Positions 1-10,687 of a DNA stretch of 64,000 bases are shown one piece after another (position 1 is the first letter of the stretch; each line of letters starts with the position of its first letter). Source of the DNA: Rhizomicrobium electricum (GTDB lineage Bacteria; Pseudomonadota; Alphaproteobacteria; Micropepsales; Micropepsaceae); contig NZ_JAASQS010000001.1 of NCBI RefSeq assembly GCF_011762045.1, positions 124,001-188,000 on the forward strand. The letters run 5' to 3'. The notes beneath the pieces are model-generated. The model saw only the letters and a program-made list of their open reading frames with translations. It was not told where the DNA came from and did no database searches. The position numbers and the translations under genes were made by a program.

Positions 1-1
1 C

Positions 2-148
2 GGCGCCGTCGGCTCGGCGTTCGGCGGCACCGTCTACAAGCTCGCCGGCTGGTTCCCGACATGCCTGTTCGGCGCCGCGATGGCGTCGATCGCACTATGT
101 TTGCAGACGCTGGGAAAACCGGACCCTAATCCACCTTCGCCGGCGTGA
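2..148 (+). CDS. C-terminal end of a probable MFS-type transporter (partial)
   Basis: Only the last 48 codons are in the window. The frame opens at the window edge and ends at TGA 146-148. The peptide is small and hydrophobic (GAVGSAFGGTVYKLAGWF, then a Leu/Ala/Ile stretch), which looks like the last transmembrane helix of a 12-helix permease followed by a short polar tail. The family cannot be fixed from so little; major facilitator is the likeliest reading. Its 3' end overlaps the 3' end of the convergent sufA gene by 23 bases, so no terminator lies between them. Confidence 0.55.
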   Translation, partial: GAVGSAFGGTVYKLAGWFPTCLFGAAMASIALCLQTLGKPDPNPPSPA

Positions 149-488
149 GTGACACGGACTCGCCGCAGCCGCAGGCGGCCGTCTGGTTTGGGTTCTTGAA
201 GACGAACCGCGCGCCCATCTTCTCGTGCACGAAGTCGATTTCGGTGCCGATCAGGAACAGGATCGCCTTGGGATCGATGAACACCTTGACGCCCTTGTCC
301 TCCACCACTTCCTCGAGCGGCAGGGCGCTTTCGGCGTAGTCCATGCCGTAGCTCATGCCGGCGCAGCCGCCGTTGCGCACACCGACGCGCAGGCCGATGT
401 ATTTACCCTCGGCGTTGGCGAGGATTTCTTTGATGCGCTCCGCTGCGGCATCGGAAAGACGGACGGCTTGGGGGCGTTGGCGAACCAT
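126..488 (-). CDS. sufA: A-type Fe-S carrier SufA/IscA (HesB family)
   Basis: This 120-residue protein has the length and fold signature of A-type carriers that pass Fe-S clusters to apo-proteins in the cytoplasm. The three cluster ligands are visible: Cys42 in NGGCAGMSY and the C-terminal pair Cys106 and Cys108 in AACGCGESV. It is the last gene of the suf operon, five bases after the sufT stop. The same frame stays open upstream to about 686, but the ATG at 488 gives the normal N-terminus (VRLSDAAAERIKEIL). The 3' end runs 23 bases into the convergent transporter gene. Confidence 0.93.
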   Translation of the reverse strand: MVRQRPQAVRLSDAAAERIKEILANAEGKYIGLRVGVRNGGCAGMSYGMDYAESALPLEEVVEDKGVKVFIDPKAILFLIGTEIDFVHEKMGARFVFKNPNQTAACGCGESVSLTPAKVD

Positions 489-493
489 TTTCC

Positions 494-856
494 TCAATAC
501 ATGTTCAGTTGCATTTTGGCTTCGTCGCTCATGCGTTCGGGCGACCAGGGCGGATCGAAGGTCATGTCGACATTCACCTTGCCGACCCCTTCGACCTTTT
601 CCACCGCCTCGCGCACCGCGACGGGCAATTCCACTGCCACCGGGCAGCCGGGCGCCGTCAGCGTCATCTCGACGTTGACGTCCCAATTGTCGGCGACATC
701 CACCTTGTAGATAAGGCCGAGTTCGTAGACGTCCACCGGAATTTCGGGATCGAACACGGTTTTGAGTGCCGCAATCAGCTTGCCCGTGAATTCTTCGAGC
801 TTCTCCGGCGGCAGTCCCGGTGCCGTGACGGTAGCATTGGCTAGTTCTTCGGTCAT
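494..856 (-). CDS. sufT: SufT, MIP18/DUF59 family Fe-S maturation factor
   Basis: The protein has 120 residues and is one MIP18 (DUF59) domain with the family motif DPEIPVDVYELGLIY at about residues 37-51 and the conserved Cys71 in TAPGCPVA. SufT proteins help Fe-S cluster maturation or delivery; the exact chemistry is not settled. The start ATG at 856 overlaps the sufU stop in an ATGA, which fixes the start and implies translational coupling. It sits between sufU and sufA in the operon. Confidence 0.93.
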   Translation of the reverse strand: MTEELANATVTAPGLPPEKLEEFTGKLIAALKTVFDPEIPVDVYELGLIYKVDVADNWDVNVEMTLTAPGCPVAVELPVAVREAVEKVEGVGKVNVDMTFDPPWSPERMSDEAKMQLNMY

Positions 857-1317
857 TCGGACTTGGCGGGTGCTCCGCTCCCTTCCAGCGCCGACTTCAT
901 GGTGTGCCAGGCCAACGTCGCGCATTTGACCCGCATCGGAAACGCCGACACGCCGGCCATCACCAGCAAGATCTCGAGATCGTCGTCGGCGAGACCGGTG
1001 ACACCCTCCTCGCCCTTCACCAGATGAAGAAAACCGTTCATCAGCTTTTCGGCTTCGGCGGTGGAGCGGCCTTTCAGCATGTCGGTCATCAGCGAGGCAG
1101 AGGCTTGCGAAATCGCACAACCTTTGCCTTCGAACGCGATGTCGGCGATACGTCCTTCGGCGTCGAGATTGAGATGCACGGTAATGCGGTCGCCGCATAA
1201 CGGGTTGAGTCCGTCGGCGTTATGGGTGGCGTGATCCAGCGGCCCGAAGTGACGCGGGTGCTTGGAATGATCCAGGATCACTTCCTGGTAAAGCTCGCGA
1301 AGGCTCTCGTCGATCAT
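853..1317 (-). CDS. sufU: SufU/NifU-type Fe-S scaffold protein
   Basis: The gene encodes 154 residues of the IscU/SufU N-terminal NifU fold. The cluster or zinc ligands are Cys41 and Asp43 (NPLCGDR), Cys67 (GKGCAIS) and Cys132 (VKCATLAW). In Gram-positive bacteria SufU takes sulfur from SufS; placement right after sufS supports the same pairing here. The ATG at 1317 lies one base past the sufS stop, so I prefer it to an in-frame start 16 codons upstream inside sufS. No sufE gene is present in the operon, which makes this the likely sulfur acceptor. Confidence 0.92.
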   Translation of the reverse strand: MIDESLRELYQEVILDHSKHPRHFGPLDHATHNADGLNPLCGDRITVHLNLDAEGRIADIAFEGKGCAISQASASLMTDMLKGRSTAEAEKLMNGFLHLVKGEEGVTGLADDDLEILLVMAGVSAFPMRVKCATLAWHTMKSALEGSGAPAKSE

Positions 1318-1318
1318 G

Positions 1319-2533
1319 TCAGAGAAGAATACTCCTCGCCTTTTCCAGACCCGCAATAAGGGCATCTACGTCCTCTCGGGTGTTGTAAAGGCCGAATGAC
1401 GCCCTGGTTGTGGAGGCAACGCCGAAGCGTTCCATCAACACCTGGGCGCAATGATGGCCAGCGCGCACCGCCACACCCTCGCCGTCCAGGATGGTGGCGA
1501 CGTCGTGGGCGTGCATGCCCGTTGTCTCGAACGATAAGATCGCGCCCTTGTCTTCGGCCTCGCCGATGACGCGAACCCATTTGAACCGGCCGATTTCCTT
1601 GCGTGCGTACTGGTAAAGCTCGAGTTCGTGCGCCTTGATTGCCGCGCGGTCGAAGCCCTTGAGGTACTTGATCGCAGCGGCAAGCCCCACGGCCTCGATG
1701 ATCGGCGGGGTCCCGGCCTCGAAGCGATGCGGCGGCTCGGCATAGGTAACCTTGTCCTCGGTGACTTCGGCGATCATCTCGCCGCCGCCGTTGAAGGGCC
1801 GCATGGTCTTCAGGTGCGCCCGCTTGCCGTAGAGCGCGCCGATGCCGGTCGGCCCGTACAACTTGTGTCCGGTGAAGGCGTAAAAGTCGGCGTCGAGATC
1901 CTGCACGTCGACCTTTTCGTGCACTGCACCCTGGCAACCGTCGACCACCACCGGAACGCCCTTCGCATGAGCGATCTGGATGATCTCCTTCAGCGGATTA
2001 ACCGTGCCGAGCACGTTCGACATATGCGTGATGGCGAGAAGTTTGGTCTTGGGCGTGATCTGAGCCGCCACGGCGGACGGATTGATCGAACCGTCTTCGC
2101 GCAGCTCGACCCACTTCAGCACCGCGCGCTTGCGCTCGCGCATGAAGTGCCACGGCACGATGTTCGAATGGTGCTCCATTTTGGTGAGCACGATCTCGTC
2201 GCCGGCGGAAATGCGCGGGGACAGGAACGCATACGACACCAGGTTGAGCGCTTCGGTGCCCCCCTTGGTGAAGATGATCTCGTCCGAATGCTTGGCGTTG
2301 AGGAACTGCTGCACGGCAACGCGTGCTTCCTCGTAGCGCTGGGTCGCGGCGGCGGCAAGCCGATGCACACCACGATGGACGTTGGCGAATTCGCTGGTGG
2401 CGAACTCGGTCATCGCGTCGAGCACGAACTTCGGCTTTTGCGCCGAGGCGGCGCTATCGAGATAAGCAAGACGCCGGCCGTTGACCGGCTTCGACAGAAT
2501 CGAAAAATCGCTGAGCGGCGGAACAAAACTCAT
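1319..2533 (-). CDS. sufS: Cysteine desulfurase SufS (group II)
   Basis: A PLP enzyme of 404 residues that removes sulfur from cysteine as a persulfide for cluster assembly. The PLP lysine is Lys224 (YAFTGHKLYGPTG) and the catalytic cysteine is Cys362 in RAGHHCAQ, the hallmark of group II (SufS) enzymes. The N-terminal LAYLDSAASAQKP and the histidines of MEHHSNIVPW are also standard. The ATG at 2533 overlaps the sufD stop (ATGA). A second, group I desulfurase is encoded at the head of the same operon. Confidence 0.96.
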   Translation of the reverse strand: MSFVPPLSDFSILSKPVNGRRLAYLDSAASAQKPKFVLDAMTEFATSEFANVHRGVHRLAAAATQRYEEARVAVQQFLNAKHSDEIIFTKGGTEALNLVSYAFLSPRISAGDEIVLTKMEHHSNIVPWHFMRERKRAVLKWVELREDGSINPSAVAAQITPKTKLLAITHMSNVLGTVNPLKEIIQIAHAKGVPVVVDGCQGAVHEKVDVQDLDADFYAFTGHKLYGPTGIGALYGKRAHLKTMRPFNGGGEMIAEVTEDKVTYAEPPHRFEAGTPPIIEAVGLAAAIKYLKGFDRAAIKAHELELYQYARKEIGRFKWVRVIGEAEDKGAILSFETTGMHAHDVATILDGEGVAVRAGHHCAQVLMERFGVASTTRASFGLYNTREDVDALIAGLEKARSILL

Positions 2534-3666
2534 TTCGCGGCCTCCATGGCACGCGGCAACGCCGCTTCGATATCGTGCCAGATGGTTTCCTTGAGCGTGT
2601 CGTTGCCAATGACGTCGACCGCTTCCTCGAGGAACGCATTGATGAGCAGGCGGCGGGCGTCCTTTTCGGGAATGCCGCGCGAGCGCAGATAGAACAGCGA
2701 TTCCGGATCGAGATCGCCGACGGTGGCGCCATGGGCGCACTTCACATCGTCGTTGAAGATGATCAGTTCGGGCTTCAGGTCGGCTTCGGCGCGCGGGCTC
2801 ATCAGCAAGGCACGCGCAGTCTGGCGGCTATCGGACCCCGAAGCGCCGTCACGCACGGTGATCTTGCCCTGATAGACGGCGCGCGACTTGCCGCCCGCCA
2901 CGTGCTTGAAGAGCTGCGTCGACAGGGTCTTGCCGGCGGCGTGTTCGATATGGGTGGTGACATCGGAATGGGCTTCATGCCCGAGCACCGCCACCCCCGA
3001 CAGATGGGCCTCGGCGCCCTCGCCACCCAACACGATATGCGCTTCGGTGCGCGACAGGCGCGAGCCGAAATTGGCGAAATGACCGTAGTACTTGGCGTGT
3101 TTCGCCAGTTCCAATGCCATCAGTTCCACGGTGAACGACCGCGGCGCAAGCGGCGCGCAGCGCACATGCTGCAGTTCAGCGCCTTCGGCCAGCGTGATCT
3201 CCACGCCGACATTGCGCAGATATCCGGCATCGTGCGCGTGCGGCTCGAACACTGTGGCCGAGGCCCCCTGTTCCAGCACGATCAGCCAGCGCAGGTTTCC
3301 CTGCCCGCCGATCTCGAGCTTGATCGGCTCGGCGATATGCTTGCCCTTCGGCACGCGAAGCGCCACGCCGCCTTCGGAGAAGGCAAGCGATGCCTCGACC
3401 ATGGTGCGGCGATTGCCGACATGGCCCAAGGTCTTCATCACCCATTCGGGCGCGTCCTGCACCGAAAGGTCGAACAGTTCGACGCCTTCGGGCAAATGCT
3501 CGATGTTCCACTTGGCGGTGCCCGCTTGCGCCACCTGTCCGGCGTCCAGCACCGCGCGCAGGTCAGAATAGCGCCAGTGCTCGAAGCGGCGATGCGGCAT
3601 GCCGCGGACGCGGAAGCTGTCGAGCGCCTCCGTCCGCCGCGCCTCGCGCTGCGCCGCCGCACTCAT
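2530..3666 (-). CDS. sufD: SufD subunit of the SufBCD Fe-S assembly complex
   Basis: This 378-residue protein matches SufD, a beta-helix scaffold subunit that pairs with SufB on the SufC ATPase. Visible marks are the N-terminal RFEHWRYSDLRAVL segment and the C-terminal block with KCAHGATVGDLDPESLFYLRSRG, which holds the conserved Cys and His near the SufB-SufD interface. Start and stop overlap sufC and sufS by four bases each, so the gene is translated as part of a coupled run. Confidence 0.95.
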   Translation of the reverse strand: MSAAAQREARRTEALDSFRVRGMPHRRFEHWRYSDLRAVLDAGQVAQAGTAKWNIEHLPEGVELFDLSVQDAPEWVMKTLGHVGNRRTMVEASLAFSEGGVALRVPKGKHIAEPIKLEIGGQGNLRWLIVLEQGASATVFEPHAHDAGYLRNVGVEITLAEGAELQHVRCAPLAPRSFTVELMALELAKHAKYYGHFANFGSRLSRTEAHIVLGGEGAEAHLSGVAVLGHEAHSDVTTHIEHAAGKTLSTQLFKHVAGGKSRAVYQGKITVRDGASGSDSRQTARALLMSPRAEADLKPELIIFNDDVKCAHGATVGDLDPESLFYLRSRGIPEKDARRLLINAFLEEAVDVIGNDTLKETIWHDIEAALPRAMEAAK

Positions 3667-4411
3667 GCCGGCACCTTCACGACGTCGGCATAGCCCTTCT
3701 CTTCGAGTTCGAGAGCCAACTCCTTGCCGCCTTCCTTGACGATCTGTCCGCCCGCCAGCACATGCACGCGATCGGGCACGATGAAATCCAAGAGGCGCTG
3801 ATAGTGCGTGATGACCAGCATCGAGCGGTCCGGCGCGCGCAGGGTGTTGACGCCTTCCGCCACCAATTTCAGCGCGTCGATATCAAGGCCGCTGTCGGTT
3901 TCGTCGAGGATCGCCATTTTGGGTTCGAACAGCGACATCTGCAGGATTTCGAGGCGCTTCTTCTCGCCGCCCGAGAACCCGACGTTGAGCGCCCGCTTCA
4001 GCATCTCTTCGGAGACCTGCAGGTCCTTTGCCTTGGCGCGCACCAGCTTCAGCATGCCCATGGCATCGAGTTCGGGCTCGCCACGTGCGCGCTTCTGAGC
4101 ATTGAGCGCCGATTTCAGGAACATCATCGTCGTGACGCCGGGGATTTCGACCGGGTATTGCATGGCGAGGAAAATGCCCTTCGCCGCGCGTTCCTCGGTC
4201 TTCATCTTCAAGAGGTCTTCGCCGTTGTAGACGATCGAGCCGCCTGTCACCTCATAGCCGTCGCGGCCGGCCAACACGTAGGAAAGCGTCGACTTGCCCG
4301 ATCCATTCGGGCCCATGATGGCGTGCACCTTGCCGGTTTCGACCTTGAGGTTGAGACCTTTGAGGATTTTCTTGCCGTCGACACTGACGTGGAGATCCTT
4401 GATTTCAAGCA

Positions 4412-4412
<1 letters not shown>
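3663..4412 (-). CDS. sufC: SufC ATPase of the SufBCD complex
   Basis: An ABC-type ATPase of 249 residues with Walker A GPNGSGKST near residue 34, the SufC-type signature FSGGEKKRLEILQ, Walker B MAILDETDSGLDID and the switch histidine in LVITHYQRLL. SufC is soluble and drives conformational change in SufB-SufD rather than transport. Its ATG (4412-4410) shares one base with the sufB stop (TGATG). A longer open frame upstream is only out-of-frame sufB sequence. Confidence 0.97.
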
Positions 4413-5863
<1,451 letters not shown>

Positions 5864-5872
5864 TCCCGCCTC

Positions 5873-7021
5873 TTATGCGGCGGCGCGCGAACGGACGCGC
5901 GCCACAAGGTTGGTGATCGACTTTAAAGCCGCTTCGACGTCCGCCTGGGTGGAATTCCATCCGAAGCTCGCGCGCAAAGCACACGCAGCAACATCATCGT
6001 TAACGCCCATCGCGGCAAGGACGTGCGACCGTTTGACCTTGCCTGACGAACAGGCGGACCCCGAACTTAGCATCACGGCGTCGATGTCCAAGGCCATCAA
6101 CGCCGTTTCTGCGGCAATCCCAGGCAGAGCAAAATACGAGGTGTTGGCAAGCCGCGGCGTCTCCGCCCCGAAAACAGCCACGTCCGGCGCAATCTCGCGC
6201 AAAAGCGCTTCAAAGCGATCACGCAGCGCCGGATCGGCCGTCTCGGTTGCGGCGATGGCCGCAGCCGCACCGAAACCGGCGATACCTGGAACGTTTTCGG
6301 TACCAGCACGCAGGCCCCGCTCCTGACCGCCACCCGCCATCGGCGACGCAAACGGTACGCCGGGTTTGAGAATCAGGGCGCCGCAGCCTTGCGGCCCACC
6401 GATCTTGTGCGCCGACAGGGTCAGATAGTCCGCACGCGGCAGCGGAATGCGCCCGGCGGCCTGCACGGCATCGACCATCAGCAGTGCCCCGGTTTCCGCT
6501 GCCAGCGCCGCTGCCTCGGCCACCGGCTGGATGACGCCGGTCTCGTTATTGGCGGCCATCAGCGCGACCAGGGCTCGTCCCTTGCCCTCGCGCAATCCTG
6601 TTTTCAGGGCCTCCATGTCGGCGACCCCGCTCGACGTCACGGGAATGGTCTCGAGCCGCAGTCCGGCAAACCGGTCGGCGATCGCCGCCGTATTGGCGAG
6701 CACCGAAGGATGCTCGATCGCCGAGACGAACAGCCGGGTGATCCGGGCGCCACCCTTTTCCAGGCTATCGGCTGCACCCTGCACCGCGCCCCACAGAGCC
6801 AGCATATTGGCTTCGGTGGCGCCGCTGGTGAAAACCACCTCGGCAGGCGTAACGCCGGCCAGCGCAGCCACCTGGCCGCGCGCGTCCTCGATCAGCGCGC
6901 GCGCCGCGCGGCCGGCCGCGTGTACCGACGAGGCATTACCGCCGAGCGCGAAGGCGCGTTCGGCCGCAAGTCTCGACGTATCGCGCAGAGGCGCCGTCGC
7001 ATTGTGATCGAGATAGGCCAT
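5873..7021 (-). CDS. iscS: Cysteine desulfurase, IscS/NifS group I
   Basis: A 382-residue PLP enzyme. YLDHNATAPL at the N-terminus, Lys206 in LSAHKIGGPQG and catalytic Cys324 in SSGSACSSGK place it in group I (IscS/NifS), distinct from the SufS-type enzyme 3 kb further on. It lies directly behind the IscR-type regulator (21-base gap) and before sufB (9-base gap). In this operon it may supply sulfur for purposes other than SufU, for example tRNA thiolation, but that is inference. It is somewhat shorter than E. coli IscS (about 404 residues). Confidence 0.93.
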   Translation of the reverse strand: MAYLDHNATAPLRDTSRLAAERAFALGGNASSVHAAGRAARALIEDARGQVAALAGVTPAEVVFTSGATEANMLALWGAVQGAADSLEKGGARITRLFVSAIEHPSVLANTAAIADRFAGLRLETIPVTSSGVADMEALKTGLREGKGRALVALMAANNETGVIQPVAEAAALAAETGALLMVDAVQAAGRIPLPRADYLTLSAHKIGGPQGCGALILKPGVPFASPMAGGGQERGLRAGTENVPGIAGFGAAAAIAATETADPALRDRFEALLREIAPDVAVFGAETPRLANTSYFALPGIAAETALMALDIDAVMLSSGSACSSGKVKRSHVLAAMGVNDDVAACALRASFGWNSTQADVEAALKSITNLVARVRSRAAA

Positions 7022-7042
7022 CTTGCTTTCAGTGTGGTGCGT

Positions 7043-7522
7043 TTACGCGGCTACGCGGTCGCCGCCTTCACCCTCGCCGGGGGTCGTTCCAAGCTGGGCC
7101 CTGCCCAATACGCGCTTTTCGACAACATCGGCGAGCGAAACCGACGACAGGAACACATGAATCTGACGTCCGAGCTCTTCCCACAGATCGTGGGTAATGC
7201 AGCGTGCGCCCTGACTGGCGCAGCCCTTCGGACTGCCGGGCTTGCAGCGGGTCGCGGTAATCGGCTCGTCCACGGCCATGATGATATCGGCCACCCGGAC
7301 TTCCTCCGACGGCCGGCTGAGCCGGTAACCGCCACCGGGCCCGCGTACGCTGGAAACCAGCCCGCTGCGTCGGAGCTTGGCGAACAGCTGCTCGAGATAG
7401 GACAGAGAAATTTCCTGTCGCTCCGCGATATCCGCTAGGGAAACCGGGCGGCCGGCCGCTTCGTGCTGGGCCAGATCGGCCATCGCCATCACGGCGTAAC
7501 GTCCTTTGGTGCTGAGCCTCAT
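7043..7522 (-). CDS. iscR: IscR-type Rrf2 family Fe-S-sensing regulator
   Basis: The protein has 159 residues. The N-terminal winged helix is typical of Rrf2 (MRLSTKGRYAVMAMADLA, then the helix-turn-helix around residues 28-55 and the wing GPGGGYRLSRP). Three cysteines, Cys93, Cys101 and Cys108 in RCKPGSPKGCASQGARC, followed by ITHDLW, are the IscR cluster-ligand arrangement with the wider spacing I associate with alphaproteobacteria. It heads the suf operon and probably represses it when clusters are plentiful. The ATG at 7522 has a GGAG about eight bases upstream; the longer in-frame extension lacks family similarity. Confidence 0.93.
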   Translation of the reverse strand: MRLSTKGRYAVMAMADLAQHEAAGRPVSLADIAERQEISLSYLEQLFAKLRRSGLVSSVRGPGGGYRLSRPSEEVRVADIIMAVDEPITATRCKPGSPKGCASQGARCITHDLWEELGRQIHVFLSSVSLADVVEKRVLGRAQLGTTPGEGEGGDRVAA

Positions 7523-7638
7523 GTCGCTACTCCAAATCTTGCGCGAACGCCTTCCCCCGAGTTCGTTTTCCTTGCGCAACAGGGGGCCGACTGGTGTAAG
7601 AACAGCGCGGCCGGGACGCATCGCGTGCTTTCACCTGT

Positions 7639-7667
7639 GATATAGATTTCCTGAGTGCCCAGGTCAA
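7639..7667 (-). promoter_or_regulatory. Predicted sigma70-like promoter of iscR-suf operon
   Basis: On the minus strand TTGACC (7667-7662) and TATATC (7644-7639) are separated by exactly 17 bases. This is the best promoter match in the gap and leaves a leader of about 110 bases before the iscR ATG. IscR autoregulation would be expected to act here; I did not find a motif I can name with certainty as its operator. Confidence 0.6.
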
Positions 7668-7804
7668 GAATTGTACTGGGCTTCCTTACAACGAAATCGC
7701 TATGTACATGATTTTGATCGAATTTGATTCACAGAACAAAGTTCCCCAATTCCCTAAAGCGGTAGCGGCCGCGGCTCTTATGAACCCGCCGATTCGGAGT
7801 GCCT

Positions 7805-8461
7805 ATGCCTGACATCATCCTCCCCGGCCCAGCCGGACGCATCGAGGCCCGCTACCAGAAGCAGAAGACCCCCGGCGCGCCGATGGCGCTGGTGCTGCAT
7901 TCGCATCCGCAGTTCGGCGGCACCATGAACAACCCCTTGGTGTACGACTTGTTCCACATGTTCCACGGGCTCGGCTGCACCACGGTGCGCTTCAATTTCC
8001 GCGGCGTCGGCCGCAGCCAGGGCACGTTCGATTCCGGCGCCGGCGAGTTATCGGACGCCGCGGCGGTGCTCGACTGGATGAACACGCTGTACCCGAACCC
8101 GTCCTTCGTCTGGATTTGCGGCATCAGTTTCGGCGCCTGGATCGGCATGCAGCTCCTGATGCGGCGGCCCGAGATCACCGGCTTCGTTTCGATCGCCCCG
8201 CCGGCCTCGATGTACGACTTCGCGTTCCTGGCGCCCTGCCCGGCTTCGGGCCTGATCCTGCATGGCACCAAGGACCTCGTGGTGCCGGAACCCGACGTCC
8301 AGAAGCTGGTCGACCGTCTCACCGCCCAGAAGGGCATCAAGATCACCTACGAGAAGCTCGAAGGGGCCAACCACTTCTTCGACAAGAAGGAAGCCGAGGT
8401 GGTCGAGATGGTGAAGGAATACGTCAACGAACGCATGGTCCATCCGTACGACCACCGCTGA
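7805..8461 (+). CDS. Alpha/beta hydrolase (COG2945-like, dienelactone-hydrolase type)
   Basis: The protein has 218 residues and is a small cytoplasmic alpha/beta hydrolase. The nucleophile elbow is GISFGAW, the acid is probably the Asp of HGTKDLVVPEPDV and the histidine is in LEGANHFFDKK, so the triad is complete. HSHPQFGGTMNN near residue 37 and FNFRGVGRSQG are typical of the COG2945 group, whose substrates are unknown. GGAG at 7796-7799 is spaced correctly for the ATG at 7805; a GTG two codons earlier is possible. It is divergent from the iscR operon. Confidence 0.85.
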   Translation: MPDIILPGPAGRIEARYQKQKTPGAPMALVLHSHPQFGGTMNNPLVYDLFHMFHGLGCTTVRFNFRGVGRSQGTFDSGAGELSDAAAVLDWMNTLYPNPSFVWICGISFGAWIGMQLLMRRPEITGFVSIAPPASMYDFAFLAPCPASGLILHGTKDLVVPEPDVQKLVDRLTAQKGIKITYEKLEGANHFFDKKEAEVVEMVKEYVNERMVHPYDHR

Positions 8462-8570
8462 CCGTTATTGCAGCCGTCTTTGGACCCGCGGCTGCTCGCC
8501 GTTGGGCCTGACATTGCCCTGGGCGCCATAGGGTCCTAAACAGCCTTATCGGCATCAAGGGAAAAGTGTC

Positions 8571-9830
8571 ATGGCCAACGCGCCCCAATTCAAATCCGAA
8601 TTTCTTCGCACGTTCGCGGAGCGCGGTGCCTATTACGCCTCGACCGACGACGCCGGCCTCGACGAAAAGTTCTCCAAGGAACGCGTGACCGCCTACATCG
8701 GCTTCGACTGCACGGCGCCGTCGCTGCACGTCGGCAGCCTCGTCCAGATCATGACCCTGCATCGCCTCCAGCAGTGCGGGCACAAGCCGATCGTGTTGAT
8801 GGGCGGCGGCACGACCAAGATCGGCGATCCGTCGGGCAAGGACGAAGCCCGTCAGCTCATCACGCCGGAGAAGATCGCCGAGAACAAGAAAGGCATCTTC
8901 CAGGTCTTCGAGAAGTTCCTGAAATTCGGCGACGGTCCGACCGATGCGATCATGGTCGACAACGCCGACTGGCTCGACAAGATCGAGTACATCCCGTTCC
9001 TGCGCGATGTCGGCCGCCACTTCTCGGTCAACCGCATGCTGACGATGGACAGCGTCAAGCTCCGGCTCGAACGCGATCAGCCGCTCAGCTTCCTCGAATT
9101 CAACTACATGATCCTGCAGAGCTACGACTTCGTGGAGCTCTACAAGCGCTTCGGCTGCTCGCTGCAATGCGGCGGCTCGGATCAGTGGGGCAATATCGTC
9201 AGCGGCACCGATCTCGGCCGCCGTCTGACAGAGGCGCAGTTGTTCGGCCTCACCTCGCCGCTGATGACGACCGCATCCGGCGCCAAGATGGGCAAGACCG
9301 CCGCGGGCGCCGTGTGGCTCAACGCCGACATGCTGAAGCCGTACGATTACTGGCAGTTCTGGCGTAATACCGAAGACGCCGACGTCGGCCGCTTCCTCAG
9401 GCTTTTCACCGACCTGCCGATGGATGAGATCGCGCGTCTCGAAGCGCTGCAAGGCGCCGAATTGAACGACGCCAAGAAAGTGCTCGCCACCGAAGCGACC
9501 GCCATGGCGCATAGCCGCGCTGTCGCCGAAGAAGCCGCCGAAACCGCGCGCCGCACCTTCGAAGAAGGGACGATGGCGGAAGGTTTGCCGACGTTCGAGA
9601 TCGAGCGCGCCAAGCTGATCGGCATGCCGGTGACGACGCTCGCCAATCAGGCCGGCCTCACCTCGTCGGCCAGCGAAGCGCGCCGATTCATTCAGGGCGG
9701 CGGCCTCAAGCTGAACGATGCCGGCGTCTCCGACGTGAAAGCGGCCGTCAGCGAAAGCGACATCACCGCTCAAGGCGTGTTGAAGCTCTCGGTCGGCAAG
9801 AAGAAGCACATTCTCGTCAAGCCGGTCTAG
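8571..9830 (+). CDS. tyrS: Tyrosyl-tRNA synthetase
   Basis: At 419 residues this is a full-length class I tyrosyl-tRNA synthetase. The HIGH-like motif is HVGSL at residue 53, preceded by [11 protein letters not shown]. The KMSKS loop reads KMGKT near residue 240. Tyrosine-pocket segments such as [11 protein letters not shown] and GGSDQWGNI are present. The last 70 or so residues form an S4 RNA-binding domain ([17 protein letters not shown]). The ATG is preceded by AAGGGAAAAG. A strong hairpin terminator follows, so it appears monocistronic. Confidence 0.97.
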   Translation: MANAPQFKSEFLRTFAERGAYYASTDDAGLDEKFSKERVTAYIGFDCTAPSLHVGSLVQIMTLHRLQQCGHKPIVLMGGGTTKIGDPSGKDEARQLITPEKIAENKKGIFQVFEKFLKFGDGPTDAIMVDNADWLDKIEYIPFLRDVGRHFSVNRMLTMDSVKLRLERDQPLSFLEFNYMILQSYDFVELYKRFGCSLQCGGSDQWGNIVSGTDLGRRLTEAQLFGLTSPLMTTASGAKMGKTAAGAVWLNADMLKPYDYWQFWRNTEDADVGRFLRLFTDLPMDEIARLEALQGAELNDAKKVLATEATAMAHSRAVAEEAAETARRTFEEGTMAEGLPTFEIERAKLIGMPVTTLANQAGLTSSASEARRFIQGGGLKLNDAGVSDVKAAVSESDITAQGVLKLSVGKKKHILVKPV

Positions 9831-9856
9831 GCGCCGCAACCACGAAGCAATTGGAC

Positions 9857-9890
9857 AATGGCCGGGGTCACTTCCGGCCATTTGCTTTTC
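9857..9890 (+). terminator. Rho-independent terminator after tyrS
   Basis: A perfect nine-base stem AATGGCCGG / CCGGCCATT (9857-9865 with 9874-9882) closes an eight-base loop and runs straight into TTTGCTTTT. It lies 27 bases after the tyrS stop. Confidence 0.85.
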
Positions 9891-10068
9891 GCCTCGCCCG
9901 TTCAACCCCCGTTCATCGCAGCCTGTCCGCTCTGCGGCAATCGAGCGTCACGATCTCTACGCGACCTACGTCGGTACCGAATAGATGGCGTCCGACCATA
10001 ACGGTGACGTTGCCGCCCGCCGGACATTCTTCAAACGCGAAGCCAGACGATGTAGCAGATTCAATCCG

Positions 10069-10263
10069 TCACAACTTGCCGACATGAATGTTCGAAATGC
10101 CCGCAAGCAGACCAAACACGCTCAAAAGCCAGAGCACCACGCCGATCACAACGACGGCGTTGAGGATGTTCTTGATCTTGCTGTCCATGGGAATGTAGGT
10201 GTTGACGAGCCACAGCAGCACGCCGACGACGATCAGTACGATAATAAGGGTGATGAGCGGCAT
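10069..10263 (-). CDS. Small two-helix membrane protein (Thivi_2564-like family)
   Basis: The 64-residue product begins MPLITLIIVLIVVGVLLWLVN, a first transmembrane helix, followed by a short polar loop YIPMDSKIKNILN and a second helix (VVVIGVVLWLLSVFGLLAG). This pattern matches the widespread small membrane family named after Thivi_2564; its role is unknown. AAGGAG lies just before the ATG at 10263. The frame after its TGA stays open for another 51 codons with coherent-looking sequence (see findings). Confidence 0.8.
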   Translation of the reverse strand: MPLITLIIVLIVVGVLLWLVNTYIPMDSKIKNILNAVVVIGVVLWLLSVFGLLAGISNIHVGKL

Positions 10264-10687
10264 AAGTATCTCCTTCGAAGTTCGCAGGATTTAATCGCGG
10301 GCCGTCTGGCGCGATCGAACTTCCGCGTCGCGCTTTCTTTGCCGCCTCTAGAGCGGTGATCGGTCCATCGCGGAACAAATAGGCCCGTAAGTTCCTGCTC
10401 GCGGCTTGGCCGCGACGCCGTTACCATTCCGGGCAACAGCATTATCTGAGAAGAGCATTGCGGCAGACAGGCTCGGAAATTACTCATGCCCATTGGGTGT
10501 GTGTGGTTTAGGCCGCCCCCATCTGTGAGTAGATTCCGGTCCTGGCACCAACGGTCGGATGATCTTAATTATATTGCTGATATAGCAGCCGGAATCGCTG
10601 TATGCGCTGAGCCGCTCCGAACGACGCTGACACCCTTAAAAAAAGCGGAAACCGGTATTCATCAGAAAATGCACGTGGAGGAGGCCT
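10264..10687. other. Intergenic gap, no gene seen
   Basis: This 424-base gap lies between two divergent small genes. It contains an AT-rich stretch near 10565-10600 with a short inverted repeat (GCTGATATAGC), the likeliest place for the promoter of the exported protein downstream. Open frames here lack a ribosome site and any protein-like composition. Confidence 0.4.
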
